From Melitaea cinxia (taxonomy: Eukaryota; Arthropoda; Insecta; Lepidoptera; Nymphalidae), in assembly GCF_905220565.1 (NCBI RefSeq), contig NC_059404.1, positions 14,288,472 to 14,352,471 of the forward strand: a stretch of 64,000 nt of DNA. The letters are read 5' to 3'. Positions 24,976-36,900 of this stretch are shown in pieces. The first letter of the stretch is position 1, and each line of letters starts with the position of its first letter. A program made the translations under genes and the position numbers. Below the pieces are notes generated by a model. It was not told the origin of the DNA, made no database searches, and worked only from the letters and a program-made list of their open reading frames with translations.

Positions 24976-25302
24976 GTGCTGTGTGGTTACGGCACTAAAG
25001 AATTTAGCCACCCCCTCTCTTCCCGTGGGTGTCGTAAGAGGCGACTAAGGGATAACAAAGTTCCACTACTACCTTGGAACTTAAAAAGTCGACCGATGGC
25101 GGGATAACCATCTAACTGCTGGCTTTGAAGTACACAGGCCGAAGACGAGCAGCAGCGTCTTTGGTTCGACAAAGCCAGCCCCGCGGTCACCAACACGCCT
25201 GCCCAGCGTGGTGACTATGGGTAAAACACATGAGTTCACGTTATTTTTGGCGTAAACTTGTGGAGGCCTATGTCCAGCAGTGGACTGTATAGGCTGTAAT
25301 GA
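24976..25302 (+). mobile_element. LINE 3' end (family B, copy 2)
   Basis: A 327-bp copy, among the longest of the family: begins GCTGTGTGGTTACGGCACTA, has CTCTCTTCCCGTGGGTGTCG and GGCGGGATAACCATCTAACT, and ends GGACTGTATAGGCTGTAATG. Confidence 0.75.
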
Positions 25303-25304
25303 TT

Positions 25305-27370
25305 GTACTGATAAAAGGATACAAGCTAATACATGACCTCGGTATTTGATAGTTAATGAAGAACTTAACTAACGAATCATTATTGAACTCCGAAACTTAT
25401 TTTAGAATGAAAAATGTACAAGACTCTTGTTAATATACATATTTAGAAAATTGCAAAGAAATCAAGACAAAATCATAAACTATAATAAAAAAAATTCGAA
25501 TGCTTCAGCCTAGAATTCTATTAGTATTGTTGTCAAGTGTGCTATTAGCAAGTCTCGTCAAATCGTGTACCAGAATTGATAGAGAGTGATCGTACAACGG
25601 ACGATGTTTTACCATACAGCATAAAGCGCTTTTAGAATTTACTTAGTACCATACCAACAACTCGAGAATTTATAGTGTTGAAATAAAATGTTAAAATCAC
25701 AATTCAATTCTCTGACAACAGGCACGTCTCTGCAATAATAAAGGTAGCTATCTACTTTTGACATATCTTAGCAATCGTTTATAACTTTATATTATGCAAA
25801 AAAGCTGTTATATTTTTAAAATGTATGCATGTGAGTCTGCTTTTTTTATATCTAGTTAGACCTGTCTCGACTTGTTTAGATCCGTTGTGTCATAAAATGC
25901 TAATATCCTACGCGAATTCTAGCAAAATTATCTTCGATACGTGCCTAAAAACGTGATAGTCCAGAATTTTTTATATTAAAATATGTAATGTAACATTCGA
26001 GTTTCGCACGTGCAAGAACACATGATTTCGTCGCCGGTGAAAGTAACGTGTGCCGTCATTTCGTTCATCTTAACTGGGTTGCCTTAATAACTATTTAAAA
26101 AATAACGAACTCTATTGTTGTTTTCACGTTTTGTTCGAAGTTTAATAGCCAGCCCTCATTTTTCTCCGCCGCAAAAGGCTCGAATTTAAACGCTGCCTTT
26201 TTAATAAGGGGTCTTTTAAAAATTTAAATATAGCAATGCGGCAGTTTTATTCAAAGCTGAGAACGAAATGTATTTTTTTAATTTGCACGAGTCTAGAACT
26301 GTTTTATAAACAATAAAAACGTAATGAGTGTTATTTTTAAAAGGAAATGAATACGTATTTACCTTTTGAGGTCGCTAGAGAATGAGGAAGCGCCGTGTCT
26401 TATGCAAAATAATCGCACGAGACAATAGGAACTTCTTGAGTAAGTATTTATAGATTTGTCCCTGTTCTTGTTCGCTGTTTTATCTTTTATTGTTTGTAAC
26501 GATCCATCATTGGACTTCCGCTTGGTATCTGGTTCCAGTCGGTGCAGTTTAAATTGCTATAATTCTGCGATTAAGTTTTGGTAATGTAGGTGTATAAGTC
26601 GGTTACTACAGTCACGATTGAAAATAACACTGTAACTATTTATAGTATCTATATACGTTATACCATGTTTATAATTTACACCTTTCTATTTAATTTTTTA
26701 ATTCAATACGAGTTCGTACTTATGCATATTTTTGTATGAATTGTCTAAACTGTGAGTTTTGTGAACCGCGTGAAAACGCGTTAAACATTTTCATACTCGC
26801 ATACATTTTTTTGCTTTGTACCTACAACTTATTTTTAAATAATTGAATTAATAATTTAAATTTGCTTATACTCATTGTAAAATTTTGAGTTAAGCTTGCG
26901 GTTAGCATATGAAATTTGCAAAGAACGACAATGAAGACAAATGTGTGAAAGTACCCCACTTAAGTGTACAATGATACGATATTATTTCTAAATGAATGAA
27001 AGCAGTATTATGTGTAAAGTGTATAACTTTTGTTCTGTGATTACACATCAAACGTTTCAATGCTATCAGAAATATCGATATATCTGGTTCTCTATTAATA
27101 ATTATCTATTGGAAAAATATTTGTTAAGCGGATAAAACATTTGGCATTTATAATCAGAGGATTACAACAAGTTTCACGTTAAATATTTTCAACAGTCTAA
27201 TAATATGCGGAGGAGTTTAACAGTTACTTCTTTTATTGTAAACGAAAAATCTGATTAGACAATAAAAAACGTATTGAATCAAACTACTGAGCCAGAGAGC
27301 TGCTATGTCTGTTATTTCGCATTTTGATATGATATTCAAAAAATGTTTAGAATTTCGCAGAATTTTATAG
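25305..27370. other. AT-rich non-coding DNA
   Basis: No supported gene or repeat copy was recognised. Confidence 0.45.
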
Positions 27371-27371
27371 A

Positions 27372-27898
27372 AATGATTGTGTTTGCTCACAAACAAAAAA
27401 AAACCACTTTAATTCCATTGACTCCTTTCCAAAAAAAAGAATTATCAAAATCGGTTCATAAACGACGAAGTTATCCCCGAAAATACATAACAAAAAAAAA
27501 AATTGTTTGCTCGCAAACAAAAAAAACCGACTTCAATTATATTGACAAGTAATACAACGTAAGTAATAGACAAAAAAATTGTCAAGTAAATACGCGTTAT
27601 CAAAGATTGCTCAAAAAGTAGTTATCAGATCAATTAAAATAAAAATCATCAAAATCGATAAACCCAGTGAAAAGTTATGCGGTTTAATACAACGTAGGTC
27701 GACAAAAAAATTGTCAAACAAATACGCATTATTAGATATAACTCTAAAAGTACTTGTCAGATCTCAATTAAATTTAAATGGGACCAAATGACACGCATCA
27801 AAACAAAATTCATCGGAATCGGTCGACCCAGTCAAAAGTTCTAACGTAACATACATAAAAATAAAAATAAACCTCCTGATTTTTCAAGGTCGGTTAAA
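27372..27898 (+). mobile_element. MITE family C, copy 2, with duplicated 5' end
   Basis: The 5' terminus TTTGCTCRCAAAC-AAAAAA-ACC appears twice, at about 27377 and 27508, so either a second copy inserted in the first or the end was duplicated. It ends TTCAAGGTCGGTTAAATA. Interior matches include AATCGGTCGACCCAGTCAAA. Confidence 0.65.
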
Positions 27899-27899
27899 T

Positions 27900-29745
27900 A
27901 TTAAGAAAACGTCAATAAGTTCTAGTAATAAATTATTATTATAAGCAAGACATATATGAAATAGGTAATAAAATGTATATTAAAAATGATTCCCACATTT
28001 TGCATTTTCGGAGATTATTAAGTAGACGAAATTGTATGTAAAGTAAATAAATAATGAAATAAAACAATTTTCATTCAGGATATTTTTATACAAAACACAC
28101 AGCAATTTACATACGTTTAAGTAAAACGTGTTTTGCGTTAAAAATACCGATAAAAATAAACGTCAGCGGCCTTCTGTAGTAACTATGTTTTGTTAATAAA
28201 TAAATAAATAAATAATAAAAACATTTCATTGCCATCAATTAATGTTTGCTAGACGTTTACGTTGACGCCGTGTTGGCACAACGGTCAAAGAAGCGTAGAC
28301 TTATTAATTTTTAAGGAAGATCCTACCAAATAACATTTAAAAGGATAACGTGTAAATATTAGATTGTTTACGTGTGCGTGCCTAAAATGCTTAATTTATA
28401 GACAAAATTGATGTGGTATGTGTGAAAACTGTACACAAACTGTCTGTAGATTAGTTACGTCACGGTCAATCTTATTTCAATGAAAATTATGATGATGGCT
28501 TTAATATGTAGAAGTATGGGTACATATTTGCTGTATCTTGTTGGATGGTAATGATGAAGTGTGAAGATTTGGTTTGACAACAATTTTTTTAATAATCCTT
28601 TTTTAACTGAACGAATTTATGCTTTAATGTGATTACCGGTCGAAAGGATGAAGCAATCTAAGACACAGTCTTGAGGGTATCTGTTATATCTCATTTTTCC
28701 CTTTTCTCTGTTCGCATTTGTCGACCCTGTTTATCGTAGAGAATTACACTATAAAACTTGTATTGACCAGTTAAAAAAACATTCTGTTCACCTACATTCA
28801 TACATAAAAAAAAACATAGTATTATATTCCTTCCGTTTATTGTAACCTCGCCAAACGCCAACTCCTAAATAATAATATCATAATAATATATAACATTCTT
28901 TAAGAAATAGACTCGTAAAGTTGTCCCAGCAAGATTATTTATGTAATCCGCTAATTGTAATCGATTTCACTGTTGCGGTAAAAGTTAATCTTCAGACTTC
29001 CCGCGATTAGGGTCAATAACACAAAGTAGCTTTAATACGACTGATATAAAAAAAAAACTTTAAGTAACCGTGTAGGCGATATAGTAGATACGTACTTAAT
29101 TTACTCGTATATAAATGTATTAATTATTAAAAATATACACATGCTTTGATAATTCCATTTACGGTAAAAGTGATTGTGTAAACCTGTACTTGTAGATACT
29201 AGAAGTACACCAATGTCAAAATGTCAGCGTAAAGTAGGTGCATATATAGTAATAGCTGCGTTTAGTACGGTAAGCGAAAGAACAGCAAGCCAACATATTT
29301 CTTTTCGTAATTCGTAGCACACTCCTACCCTTAATCCCATATAATCTAGGAACGCATTTGGGGTTCTGTAACTCCGTGTATTTATATATGGCTATGATCA
29401 CTAATCTTTAAGTGTTTTGTGCAAGAAAGTATGATATGCGTATATGTATGGTTACTGATAAACTGGTTTAGCAGAAGATAATAAGAGATGATTCTTCTTC
29501 TTTCTCCTATAAAGAAGTATTGTCCAATACAGTACCTATAATACAGTACCGCAGTCCCCAAGTCGTTTGAACTTTGAGGATATTTTCAGAAATTTTTTAA
29601 CCAGCCTCAATAAAGAAGCAGGTCCCATGATTCACTCCTCATTTTTTTTTCTATATTCCGTTGGGGTACGTTGCATTTTTTTAAATTGGATATTATATGG
29701 GTTTATTTATTATATCAAATGTATAAAAGCTGTATTTACTTAAGT
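27900..29745. other. AT-rich non-coding DNA
   Basis: No supported gene. Near 28265, GCCGTGTTGGCACAACGGTC resembles the start of a tRNA-derived repeat, but no box B follows. Confidence 0.4.
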
Positions 29746-29750
29746 TTGCT

Positions 29751-29895
29751 TCGCTTCAGCTTGTAATATCCCACTACTAGGCATAGGCCTCTTTCCCCAT
29801 GTAGGAGAAGGATCAGAGCTTAATCCACCACGCTGCTCCAATGCGGGTTGGCAGATATATCCCTACTATGAGTAACGATGGCTATCAGGTGTACA
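29751..29895 (-). mobile_element. LINE 3' end (family A, copy 3)
   Basis: Inverted copy: CGCTTCAGCTTGTAATATCC, CCCCATGTAGGAGAAGGATC, CCACGCTGCTCCAATGCGGG, to ACTATGAGTAACGATGGCTA. Confidence 0.65.
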
Positions 29896-29899
29896 CGAT

Positions 29900-30984
29900 A
29901 ACATGCAAACAAAACGGGATCGGGGGATTTACTTAAGTGTATTCTTATTATTCTATGCCACTACTTCATTTGATTCAGCTTTGATAAGAAATAGGTATAA
30001 TCTTAGGTAACTAAAGAAAAATAAAATTTTAAACTAAGAAATGGAAAAGTGGGTCATCTCGAAACCGATGCTGAATAGCTATTGTTAGATTGTTACAAAG
30101 TGCAAGATGTATGCAGTAGGTACATATCTCGGGTAGGATTAGCAAAAATGTTCCGTTGAAATCTTTTCAAATACATATAAAACAATAAAAGTAGTATTTT
30201 TGCCTCGACGAATGGAAGACATAGATTTATACTAATATTAAGTTATTAAATTATTAATAATATATACAGTAATATATTAATAAATTTAATTGAGTCGTTT
30301 ATCTATTTCAAAGTCCATTAGAATCGGAAGATCGATGCGAAAATTCTTTACACATAATATGGTCTGTTTATTAAAGAATAGTAAGAACATAGTGAGGAAA
30401 GGAGCAGTAATAATGCAACACGGCTATTAATAATAAAGTTTATGATGTGGGTATTCAATATTTGTGGGGAATAAAAGATATAAAAAATAAGATTGTTCAG
30501 TGTAATTTCTTAGTTTATGTGCATGACCTCGTACCTGACACATTTAAAAAAATAAAATGTCTAAAAATATAAAAATATGTTTCTAAAATTGTGTAAATTT
30601 TACATCAAGAATTATTTACGTTTTAAATGTTAACAACATAAATAAATGCATATTTTAATAATTTCGAAAATGCCAACACAATTATGTAGGCTATAAAAAC
30701 TCGTTCGGTTTTTTGTTGATTCACAATCAATGGCCGAACGTTGAGAATCGCTTTTTTATTTATTGTTCGCCTTGAATTGTATTTTATACAAGCTTTCCGC
30801 TCGTGAGATCCCACATGGATTACACGGTTTCTGCTGTACCGTTTGCTCCTGTTAATATATATCCTTTGTCATCCGATACAGTAAATAAATAAATAAATAT
30901 CTTATAACATAAACAAAAGGTCGTCTGTTTCTACAGTAAGCAAATTAATGCTAGTGTTATATATGTTATATATATAACTATATT
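29900..30984. other. AT-rich non-coding DNA
   Basis: No gene or recognised repeat copy is seen. Confidence 0.45.
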
Positions 30985-31323
30985 CGCTGTGTGGCTACGG
31001 TAGTAAAGAATATAGCAACCCCCTCTCTTCCCGTGGGTGTCGTAAGAGGCGACTAAGGGATAACAAAGTTCCACTACTACCTTGGAACTTAAAAAGTCGA
31101 CCGATGGCGGGATAACCATCTAACTGCTGGCTTTGAAGTACACAGGCCGAAGACGAGCAGCAGCGTCTTTGGTTCGACAAAGCCAGCCCCGCGGTCACCA
31201 ACCCGTCTGCCCAGCGTGGTAACTATGGGCAAAACACATGAGCTCACGCCATTTTTGGTGTGAACTTGTGCAGGCCTATGTCCAGAAGTGGACTGTGATA
31301 GGCTGAAATGATGATAATGATGA
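30985..31323 (+). mobile_element. LINE 3' end (family B, copy 3)
   Basis: Near-identical to copy 2 over CTCTCTTCCCGTGGGTGTCG and GGCGGGATAACCATCTAACT; ends GTGATAGGCTGAAATGATGA with a short ATG/ATA tail. Confidence 0.75.
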
Positions 31324-31330
31324 TATATAC

Positions 31331-31477
31331 ATTTTTTTTTTTATGTCACTAGGTCGGCAAACAAGCGTACGGCTCACCTGATTGTAGGCGATTACCGTAG
31401 CTTATAGACACCTGCAACACCAAAAGCATCGCAAGCGCGTTGCCGACCCAATCCCCAATCCCCCCAGGAGCTCTGCA
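31331..31477 (-). mobile_element. LINE family I, copy 3, left part (3' end of element)
   Basis: Inverted match to 20520-20660: a T-rich end, then TAGGTCGGCAAACAAGCGTA, TGCAACACCAAAAGCATCGC and CCCCCCAGGAGCTCTG. The match stops here and resumes at about 38527, showing that 7 kb inserted into it. Confidence 0.75.
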
Positions 31478-31553
31478 GGCCTAGCATGCGCGCCACGACA
31501 AAATTTTGTCTACCCCTTTTCTCGTATTATCTCTCTATGTCTACAGTAGCTAA
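31478..31553. mobile_element. Left piece of a TIR element interrupted by Harbinger
   Basis: Starts with GGCCTAGCATGC (31478-31489), exact inverted partner of 38513-38524. It contains a 14-bp palindrome GACAAAATTTTGTC at 31497-31510. Its last three bases TAA are the target copy for the Harbinger insertion. Confidence 0.6.
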
Positions 31554-31594
31554 GAGCTCGTTCCCACCTGTCGGCTATCGGATCCGTATATTAA
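31554..31594 (+). repeat. Harbinger left TIR
   Basis: 41 bp matching the right TIR with three mismatches (positions 15, 22 and 24). It contains TGTCGG, a motif repeated at internal and right-end sites. Confidence 0.93.
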
Positions 31595-32076
31595 GGCTAG
31601 GTATTCCTGCAAAAGTAGGCATTTAGCGCTGAGCCGGCCGCGCGTGATAATACTTCGCGCGGACACTGCGGCAGTGAACTCGCATTGCAAACGTGACCCC
31701 GCCGTCAGTGACACAGTGCAGAATTAAGCAGTAGGATAATTTTATTTGGCTTTAAAATAGAAAGGCATTTATTATGATCATTTTTTATAGTAGTAATAAA
31801 TAATATCTAGTTTCGTAAATAAATGAAAGTAAAGGATTTTAGGGTTATTTATTTTAAAGACTGTTTGACATAAATAGAATAAAGGGTATCAAATGAAACA
31901 AATTACATTACAAAATTTAAAATATTATTATGTATCATCTCAATAAAATAGTCTGTAATTAAATTAGTTCTCCGATGTTGATGAATTTTAAAATTACTTC
32001 ATCGGCATAGGCGTAAAAATATAACAGACAGACTGACTTTTGAATTTTGTAATTGTATTTACTTAAAATAAAAAAT

Positions 32077-32608
32077 AATTGTATTTGCTCGCAAACGAAA
32101 AAAACCGACTTCAATTACATCGACAAGTAATAAAATGTAGATCGACGAAAAAATAGTCAAGTATCTACGCGTTATCAAAGATTACTCAAAAAGTAGTTAT
32201 CAGATCTCAATAAAATTTACATGTGACCACATGATAAACATCAGCTTTCGATTAAATTAAAAATTATCAAAAGCGGTATACCCAATAAAAAGTTATGCGG
32301 ATTTTCGAGAGTTTCCTTTGATTTCTCTAGGATCTCATCATCAGATCCTGGTTTTCTTATCATGGTATCAAACTAGGGTAGCAGTAAAAAGTTATGCAGT
32401 ATAATACAACGTAGGTCGACGAAAAAAGCGTCAAGTAAAAACGCATTATTAGATATAACTCGAAAAGTAGTTGTTAGATCTCAAATAAATTTAAATGGGA
32501 CCAAATGACATACACCACCTTTCGATCGGTCCACCCAGTCAAAAGTTCTGAAGTCACATACATTGCAGTCGAATTGAGAACCTCTTCCTTTTTTGGAAGT
32601 CGGTTAAA
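32077..32608 (+). mobile_element. MITE family C, copy 3, nested in Harbinger
   Basis: Starts TTGTATTTGCTCGCAAACGA then AAAAACCGACTTC and ends GGAAGTCGGTT. It lies between the left TIR and the 3' end of the YqaJ-like gene, so it inserted after the Harbinger element was formed. Confidence 0.8.
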
Positions 32609-32719
32609 AATATAATTTAGATTATTCATTTTTAGCTGTGTACGAGTGTAAGGTTTGACATGTAGCGTTGCTTAGTTTAAACTAGTATCAAAATTATTTT
32701 AAAACTCATTAAATTTTAA

Positions 32720-33946
32720 TTAGCGTGTGCTTTGTGCCGGCATTGAATCATCAGGGTTATCAGAGCTAGGATTAGGGGGATCTATGGCAAGCTTTTCATA
32801 TTCCTTTTGACTTGATATGTCTCTAATGGGCATACTCCTTGCATTTCTACTGTCTATTATTTCAGGCAGCAAGCAATTTATATAAAATGTTAATAATTTA
32901 GGTTTCATATTAGTGTTCCAAAATACATCATCCTTTTCTATCAATTGTGTGTATATTTTTTCATTCTCGCCTGCCCATATGGCCAAAAGACACTTTTGTC
33001 GTTCTGATACGTGCAACTGACCTTGTATTTGGCGATACCAGTTAATTTTTTTATTAATTGTGGTTGTTTTAGTATTTTTATTATACTTTAAAATTCGTAT
33101 CTTGTTTTCTTTTACTGCAGTAGAAAGTCCTTTTTTATATGCTGCAATTGGACACTTGACTTCGACAATAGTATCATGTCCAATTAAGCCGTCAGGCGTT
33201 GCCCCTATAAAAGGGTAATCTTTGTCAATAAATAAACCACAGGGTGCAATGATAACACCTTCCTGCTGTTGTAATTGCTGCAAAGCTTGTTGCTCATGCA
33301 CGACTCCGTGTGCAACAGTCGTGACATGGGACAAATTTTTTCTGTTAAGTAAGTTTTTTACGAGAGGAGCTGTACTTGAGGTTACTTTTCTTTTGCATAT
33401 AAGGCCTAAGTTTGAAGCAGTTACTAGGCTTTTTCTGATTTCAAGCCACTCGCCGCTGTCTCTCTGCAGTATCGTAGATCTTTCTACCTTGTGTCTGTCA
33501 GATGTAACAGTTTCTAAATTTTTTAGAAATTCTTTCTTTGCTGTTTCGTATTCTTTTGGCGACATATCAGGTGCTGAACAGGTTGAACCATAGTCGTTTT
33601 GCCCATTGTTTAAGTCTTTTAGCACTCTTTGTTTCTTTACTGGGTTTTCCATATTTAATTTTCGTTTTTTTTGCACGTCGTTCTTCAATTTCTTTTGCTT
33701 TACCTCCAGAAGTGTTACCTTTTAAGTAAGTTAACAGTTTGAATTGTTGATACTGCAGCTTTCGTGTTAAACGAAACAACGGCGGCTGCACACCTTCCTT
33801 GGTAGCCACCTTTTAAAGCAAAATTTATTCTTTTGCCTCCAGTAAATTTTGCTATTACGCTGTTGAAGCACTCTACCTTATTTGTGTTCACATTTTCGAC
33901 CAAAATTCGTGTTTTTGAAGCTACGTTGGACACAATTGCATTGATC
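32720..33946 (-). pseudogene. YqaJ / lambda-exonuclease-like gene of the Harbinger element, frameshifted
   Basis: A 322-codon frame ending at 32720 carries the YqaJ nuclease signature: W81-LEIRKSL-VTASN, HG with nearby E132, GATPDG (D166), VEVKCP (E176, K178) and a QIQGQLHVS segment, matching the D-(E-x-K) active site of lambda-exonuclease-type enzymes. Upstream the same protein continues in other frames: NVNTNKVECFNSVIAKFTGG at 33715-33946, then NTSGGKAKEIEERR. The frames are linked by two apparent one-base insertions in A runs (33720-33723, and eight A at 33665-33672). A splice acceptor TTTTCTGTTCAG precedes 33946, but no upstream coding exon is visible, so the N-terminus is missing. YqaJ proteins accompany transposases in ISL2EU elements and probably process DNA ends. 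Likely a decaying passenger; assembly errors in A runs could mimic the frameshifts. Confidence 0.85.
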
Positions 33947-33949
33947 CTG

Positions 33950-34680
33950 AACAGAAAATTGAATTTATTATTTTTAAAATTGAATATATTATTAAATATG
34001 TTTATATGCGAGCGACAAAGACAAAATATCGGGGAGTCGGTGTGCGAAATTCTTCGTACTCCGCGTCCGTACTATAATAAGTGAATAGTTCCATATAATA
34101 TATTTATTATTCTTCTTTTTGAACCTACTGATAAAGTTAGACTGTGGTCAGTAGGTACGGATATTGAATCCGCACTAATATTAAAAATACGAGAAATAAA
34201 ACTTACCGTATTTTATTCGCTATTATTATTAGTTCTATTAATCAAAATTATTATAATATGAAAATATGCTTTACGCAACAGAAGGGACTCGCGCGCAAAA
34301 AATCGTCACACGTCCTATCTCGGTAACGTCCCGCTGGACAATGCGAGCGCCTCGCGCGGATCGAAAATCACTTGAAAAATCGATAAAAAATTATTAAATT
34401 TATTTAAAAAAAAAACATCGGGTGTAAACCCTCCAGTTATATATGACCTTTATTTAGGTAAGTAACTCATAATATTTAATCAGTTATTTTAAAAATAAAA
34501 CCGAAAATAGAACATAATATGACCCGAAAAGAGGTAACTTTGTGAATTTATTCTATCGAGCCAAATTTATCAAATCATGTTTTCATCGGATATAATCCCT
34601 AAAGTATACCCTAAACAATATTAATTAAATTTATTAGATTACAATTTCACTGTTTACTATTTCAAAAATGAATAACTAGA
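33950..34680. other. Spacer between YqaJ-like gene and transposase
   Basis: AT-rich with GC-rich patches at 34030-34075 and 34265-34375 (for example CGAGCGCCTCGCGCGGATCG reading) that may be promoter DNA for the minus-strand YqaJ-like gene. No convincing exon on either strand. Confidence 0.4.
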
Positions 34681-34686
34681 AACGTG

Positions 34687-34800
34687 TTTTGCAGGAATAC
34701 CTGAAACAGCTCCCCTTAATCGGATGTCGGCGCCTTTGTTCACACACACGATTAATAATCGGTTGTCGGCCACGGTCGAAGCTAGTGCCAATTTTAAGCA
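34687..34800 (+). promoter_or_regulatory. Internal terminal-like block, probable transposase promoter
   Basis: TTTTGCAGGAATACCT at 34687-34702 is an exact inverted copy of 31599-31614, just inside the left TIR. TGTCGG follows at 34725 and 34764, each close to ATCGG, as in the TIRs. The block ends 20 bp before the transposase ATG. It could bind transposase or the MADF protein and regulate expression. Confidence 0.55.
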
Positions 34801-34820
34801 CTCTACGCGAGGCGTGCACG

Positions 34821-36900
34821 ATGGACGTCGACGAAGCTCTTGTTGTGATGTATTATTATTTGAGAAGAAAACGAAGAAAGACAGCCAAGGAAAGAAAATA
34901 TTGGGTGCACCCAATCCTGAGAGAAAGATTTAGTTTGGGAACATTTCAGAATTTAATAACAGAATTGAGGAGTGACGAAATTAAGTTTTTCAATTATTTT
35001 AGAATGTCGATAACTACATTCAACCATCTATTGGCTCAAATATCAGTGAGCATAAACTACCAAAATACGAGATTTAGAGACTGCATTTGTACTGAAGAAA
35101 GGTTGGCGATATTTTTAAGGTAATATAATTATACATATTAATTTGTATAAAGGAAGAGATAAAACAGTCACTTTTAGTTCACATATATTTATTGAAAGAA
35201 ATAACTTTAATTTTTTTTAATTACGAAAACAAATTAGTGGAGTTAAATATTACTAAAATCTAAGTCCGAATCTTGAGTATTACTTGAATGTAGTGACAAA
35301 GTAGGTGATGCTGGTTCAACGAGTTGGCGTGTCGAATATCCATATCCACTTGAAGGGAAGATATTATTCTGGTTTAATGGTGGGTGCACATTCTGGTTTT
35401 GTGACGAATATACAGATTGTTGCACGTGATCTCTTGACTGTGAATGCCAACCATAGTTTGATGAGTATAAACGACTTTCACGCTGCTTTTTAATATTTTG
35501 AATCAGTGACAGCACGCCTGATTGAAACTCTAAAGTTTCACTATCGTCAAAAGACGTAACGCTCGGTAGAACACCTTTGAAAAAAGAGAGCATTGGATGT
35601 TCGTTACTTCTGTCTGACTGTAGCCTGCTATCTAAAAACTGGCTTATTTTGTCATCGAGGGTTTTGGGCTTTTTGGAAGTGCTTGGTAATAGCAGCTCTG
35701 AATTTATATCTGTTGTATTGGCCGCTGATGCCTCGGGACATGTATCTGTTGGACGCTTCTTGACAGAATCATGAGTTCGATTAGGCTCAGCCACTTTTTG
35801 CAGAAAACTCATCTGTTCTTTATATATATATGGCTTTGAAAACTTAGCCCCTGCTCCGGATTTTTTGACGTCATTTTTATTTGCTCGCATCCAGGCATCT
35901 CGTAGATTCGACCACTTTGTAGATACTAATTTACCTGCAATTACAATAGGTACATATAGAAATGTTAATTATTTTACCTACTTAATTATTTTACAGATAT
36001 TGCGCATCGGGTTGTTCCTTCAAAGAATTGCACTATAGTTACAGAGTTGGTGTGTCAACTATTAGTAAAATCTGCAAAGAAATTAGTTCCACTATCTGGG
36101 ATGTATTAAGAGACGAGTTCATGAAAATTCCTGATAATGAGAGTAAATGGTTGGAAATTGCAAAAAGTTTTGATATGAAAGCCAACTTTCCGCACTGTCT
36201 TGGAGCAGTTGATGGTAAGCACATTAGAGTGGTGAAACCAAACAATACTGGCTCGATGTATTTTAATTACAAAGATTATTTTTCATTTGTTTTACTAGCC
36301 GTTGTTGATTCAGAATATCGTTTTATTTTTATGAGTGTTGGCTCGTATGGAAAAGAATGCGATTCTTCAATATTCAAGGAGTCAACTATATGGAAGAAAC
36401 TGAATGATGGTAGTTTAAATATACCAAAACCATGGCCTCTACATGCAACACTTCAAAATGATATGCCTTATGTTCTCGTGGGCGATGAGGCTTTCCCTCT
36501 GTCAACAAATTTGTTAAGACCTTTTGGAGGCACTCATTTAGACCACATGAAAAAAATATTTAACTATCGTTTAAGTCGGGCAAGAAGGTACGTTGAATGC
36601 GCATTCGGTATTTTAGCCAATAAATGGAGAATATTTCATCGGCCACTGGATGTCCACCCAGACACGGCTATCGAAATTGTAAAAGTGTGTACAGTATTAC
36701 ACAATTTTGTAAGAGAAAAGGACGGTCTGAACTTTGAAGATATTCATTATGCGGCAGAAAATCCGATGCAAGAACAAGTACAACTGCAAAACTGTAATCC
36801 ACGTGGTGGTCCTATTGCAAATGATATACGGTCTGAATTTGCAAACTACTTCGTTTCAACAATAGGCTCGGTGCCTTGGCAACCAGAAGCGCATGGTTAA
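34821..36900 (+). CDS. PIF/Harbinger DDE transposase
   Basis: Two exons, 34821-35119 and 35997-36900, joined across AG/A in frame, encode 400 residues, a usual size for the family. ATG at 34821 opens MDVDEALVVMYYYLRRKRRK; the earlier frame upstream lacks family features. Residues about 60-135 form the helical region with TEERLAIFLRYCASG and RVGVSTISKICKEI. The DDE_Tnp_4 catalytic core shows GAVDGKH (D172), GDEAFPL (D263) and RRYVECAFG (E300); the 36 residues between the second D and the E, and the NKWRIF and LHNFV motifs, fit Harbinger enzymes. It cuts and pastes the element at TWA targets, normally with a DNA-binding partner. The partner's second exon lies antisense within this gene's 877-bp intron. 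AATAAA follows at 36933. Confidence 0.95.

Noticed and set aside
24987..25196. 69-residue minus-strand frame also found at 31.0 and 43.5 kb
   Set aside because: Conserved only because the LINE family B copies are similar; it is antisense to the element and carries no domain.
33222..33593. 123-codon + strand frame rich in Cys
   Set aside because: It lies opposite the YqaJ-like frame and has no features of its own.
34657..34914. Minus-strand 85-codon frame over the transposase start
   Set aside because: Shadow of transposase exon 1 and its promoter block; no domain.
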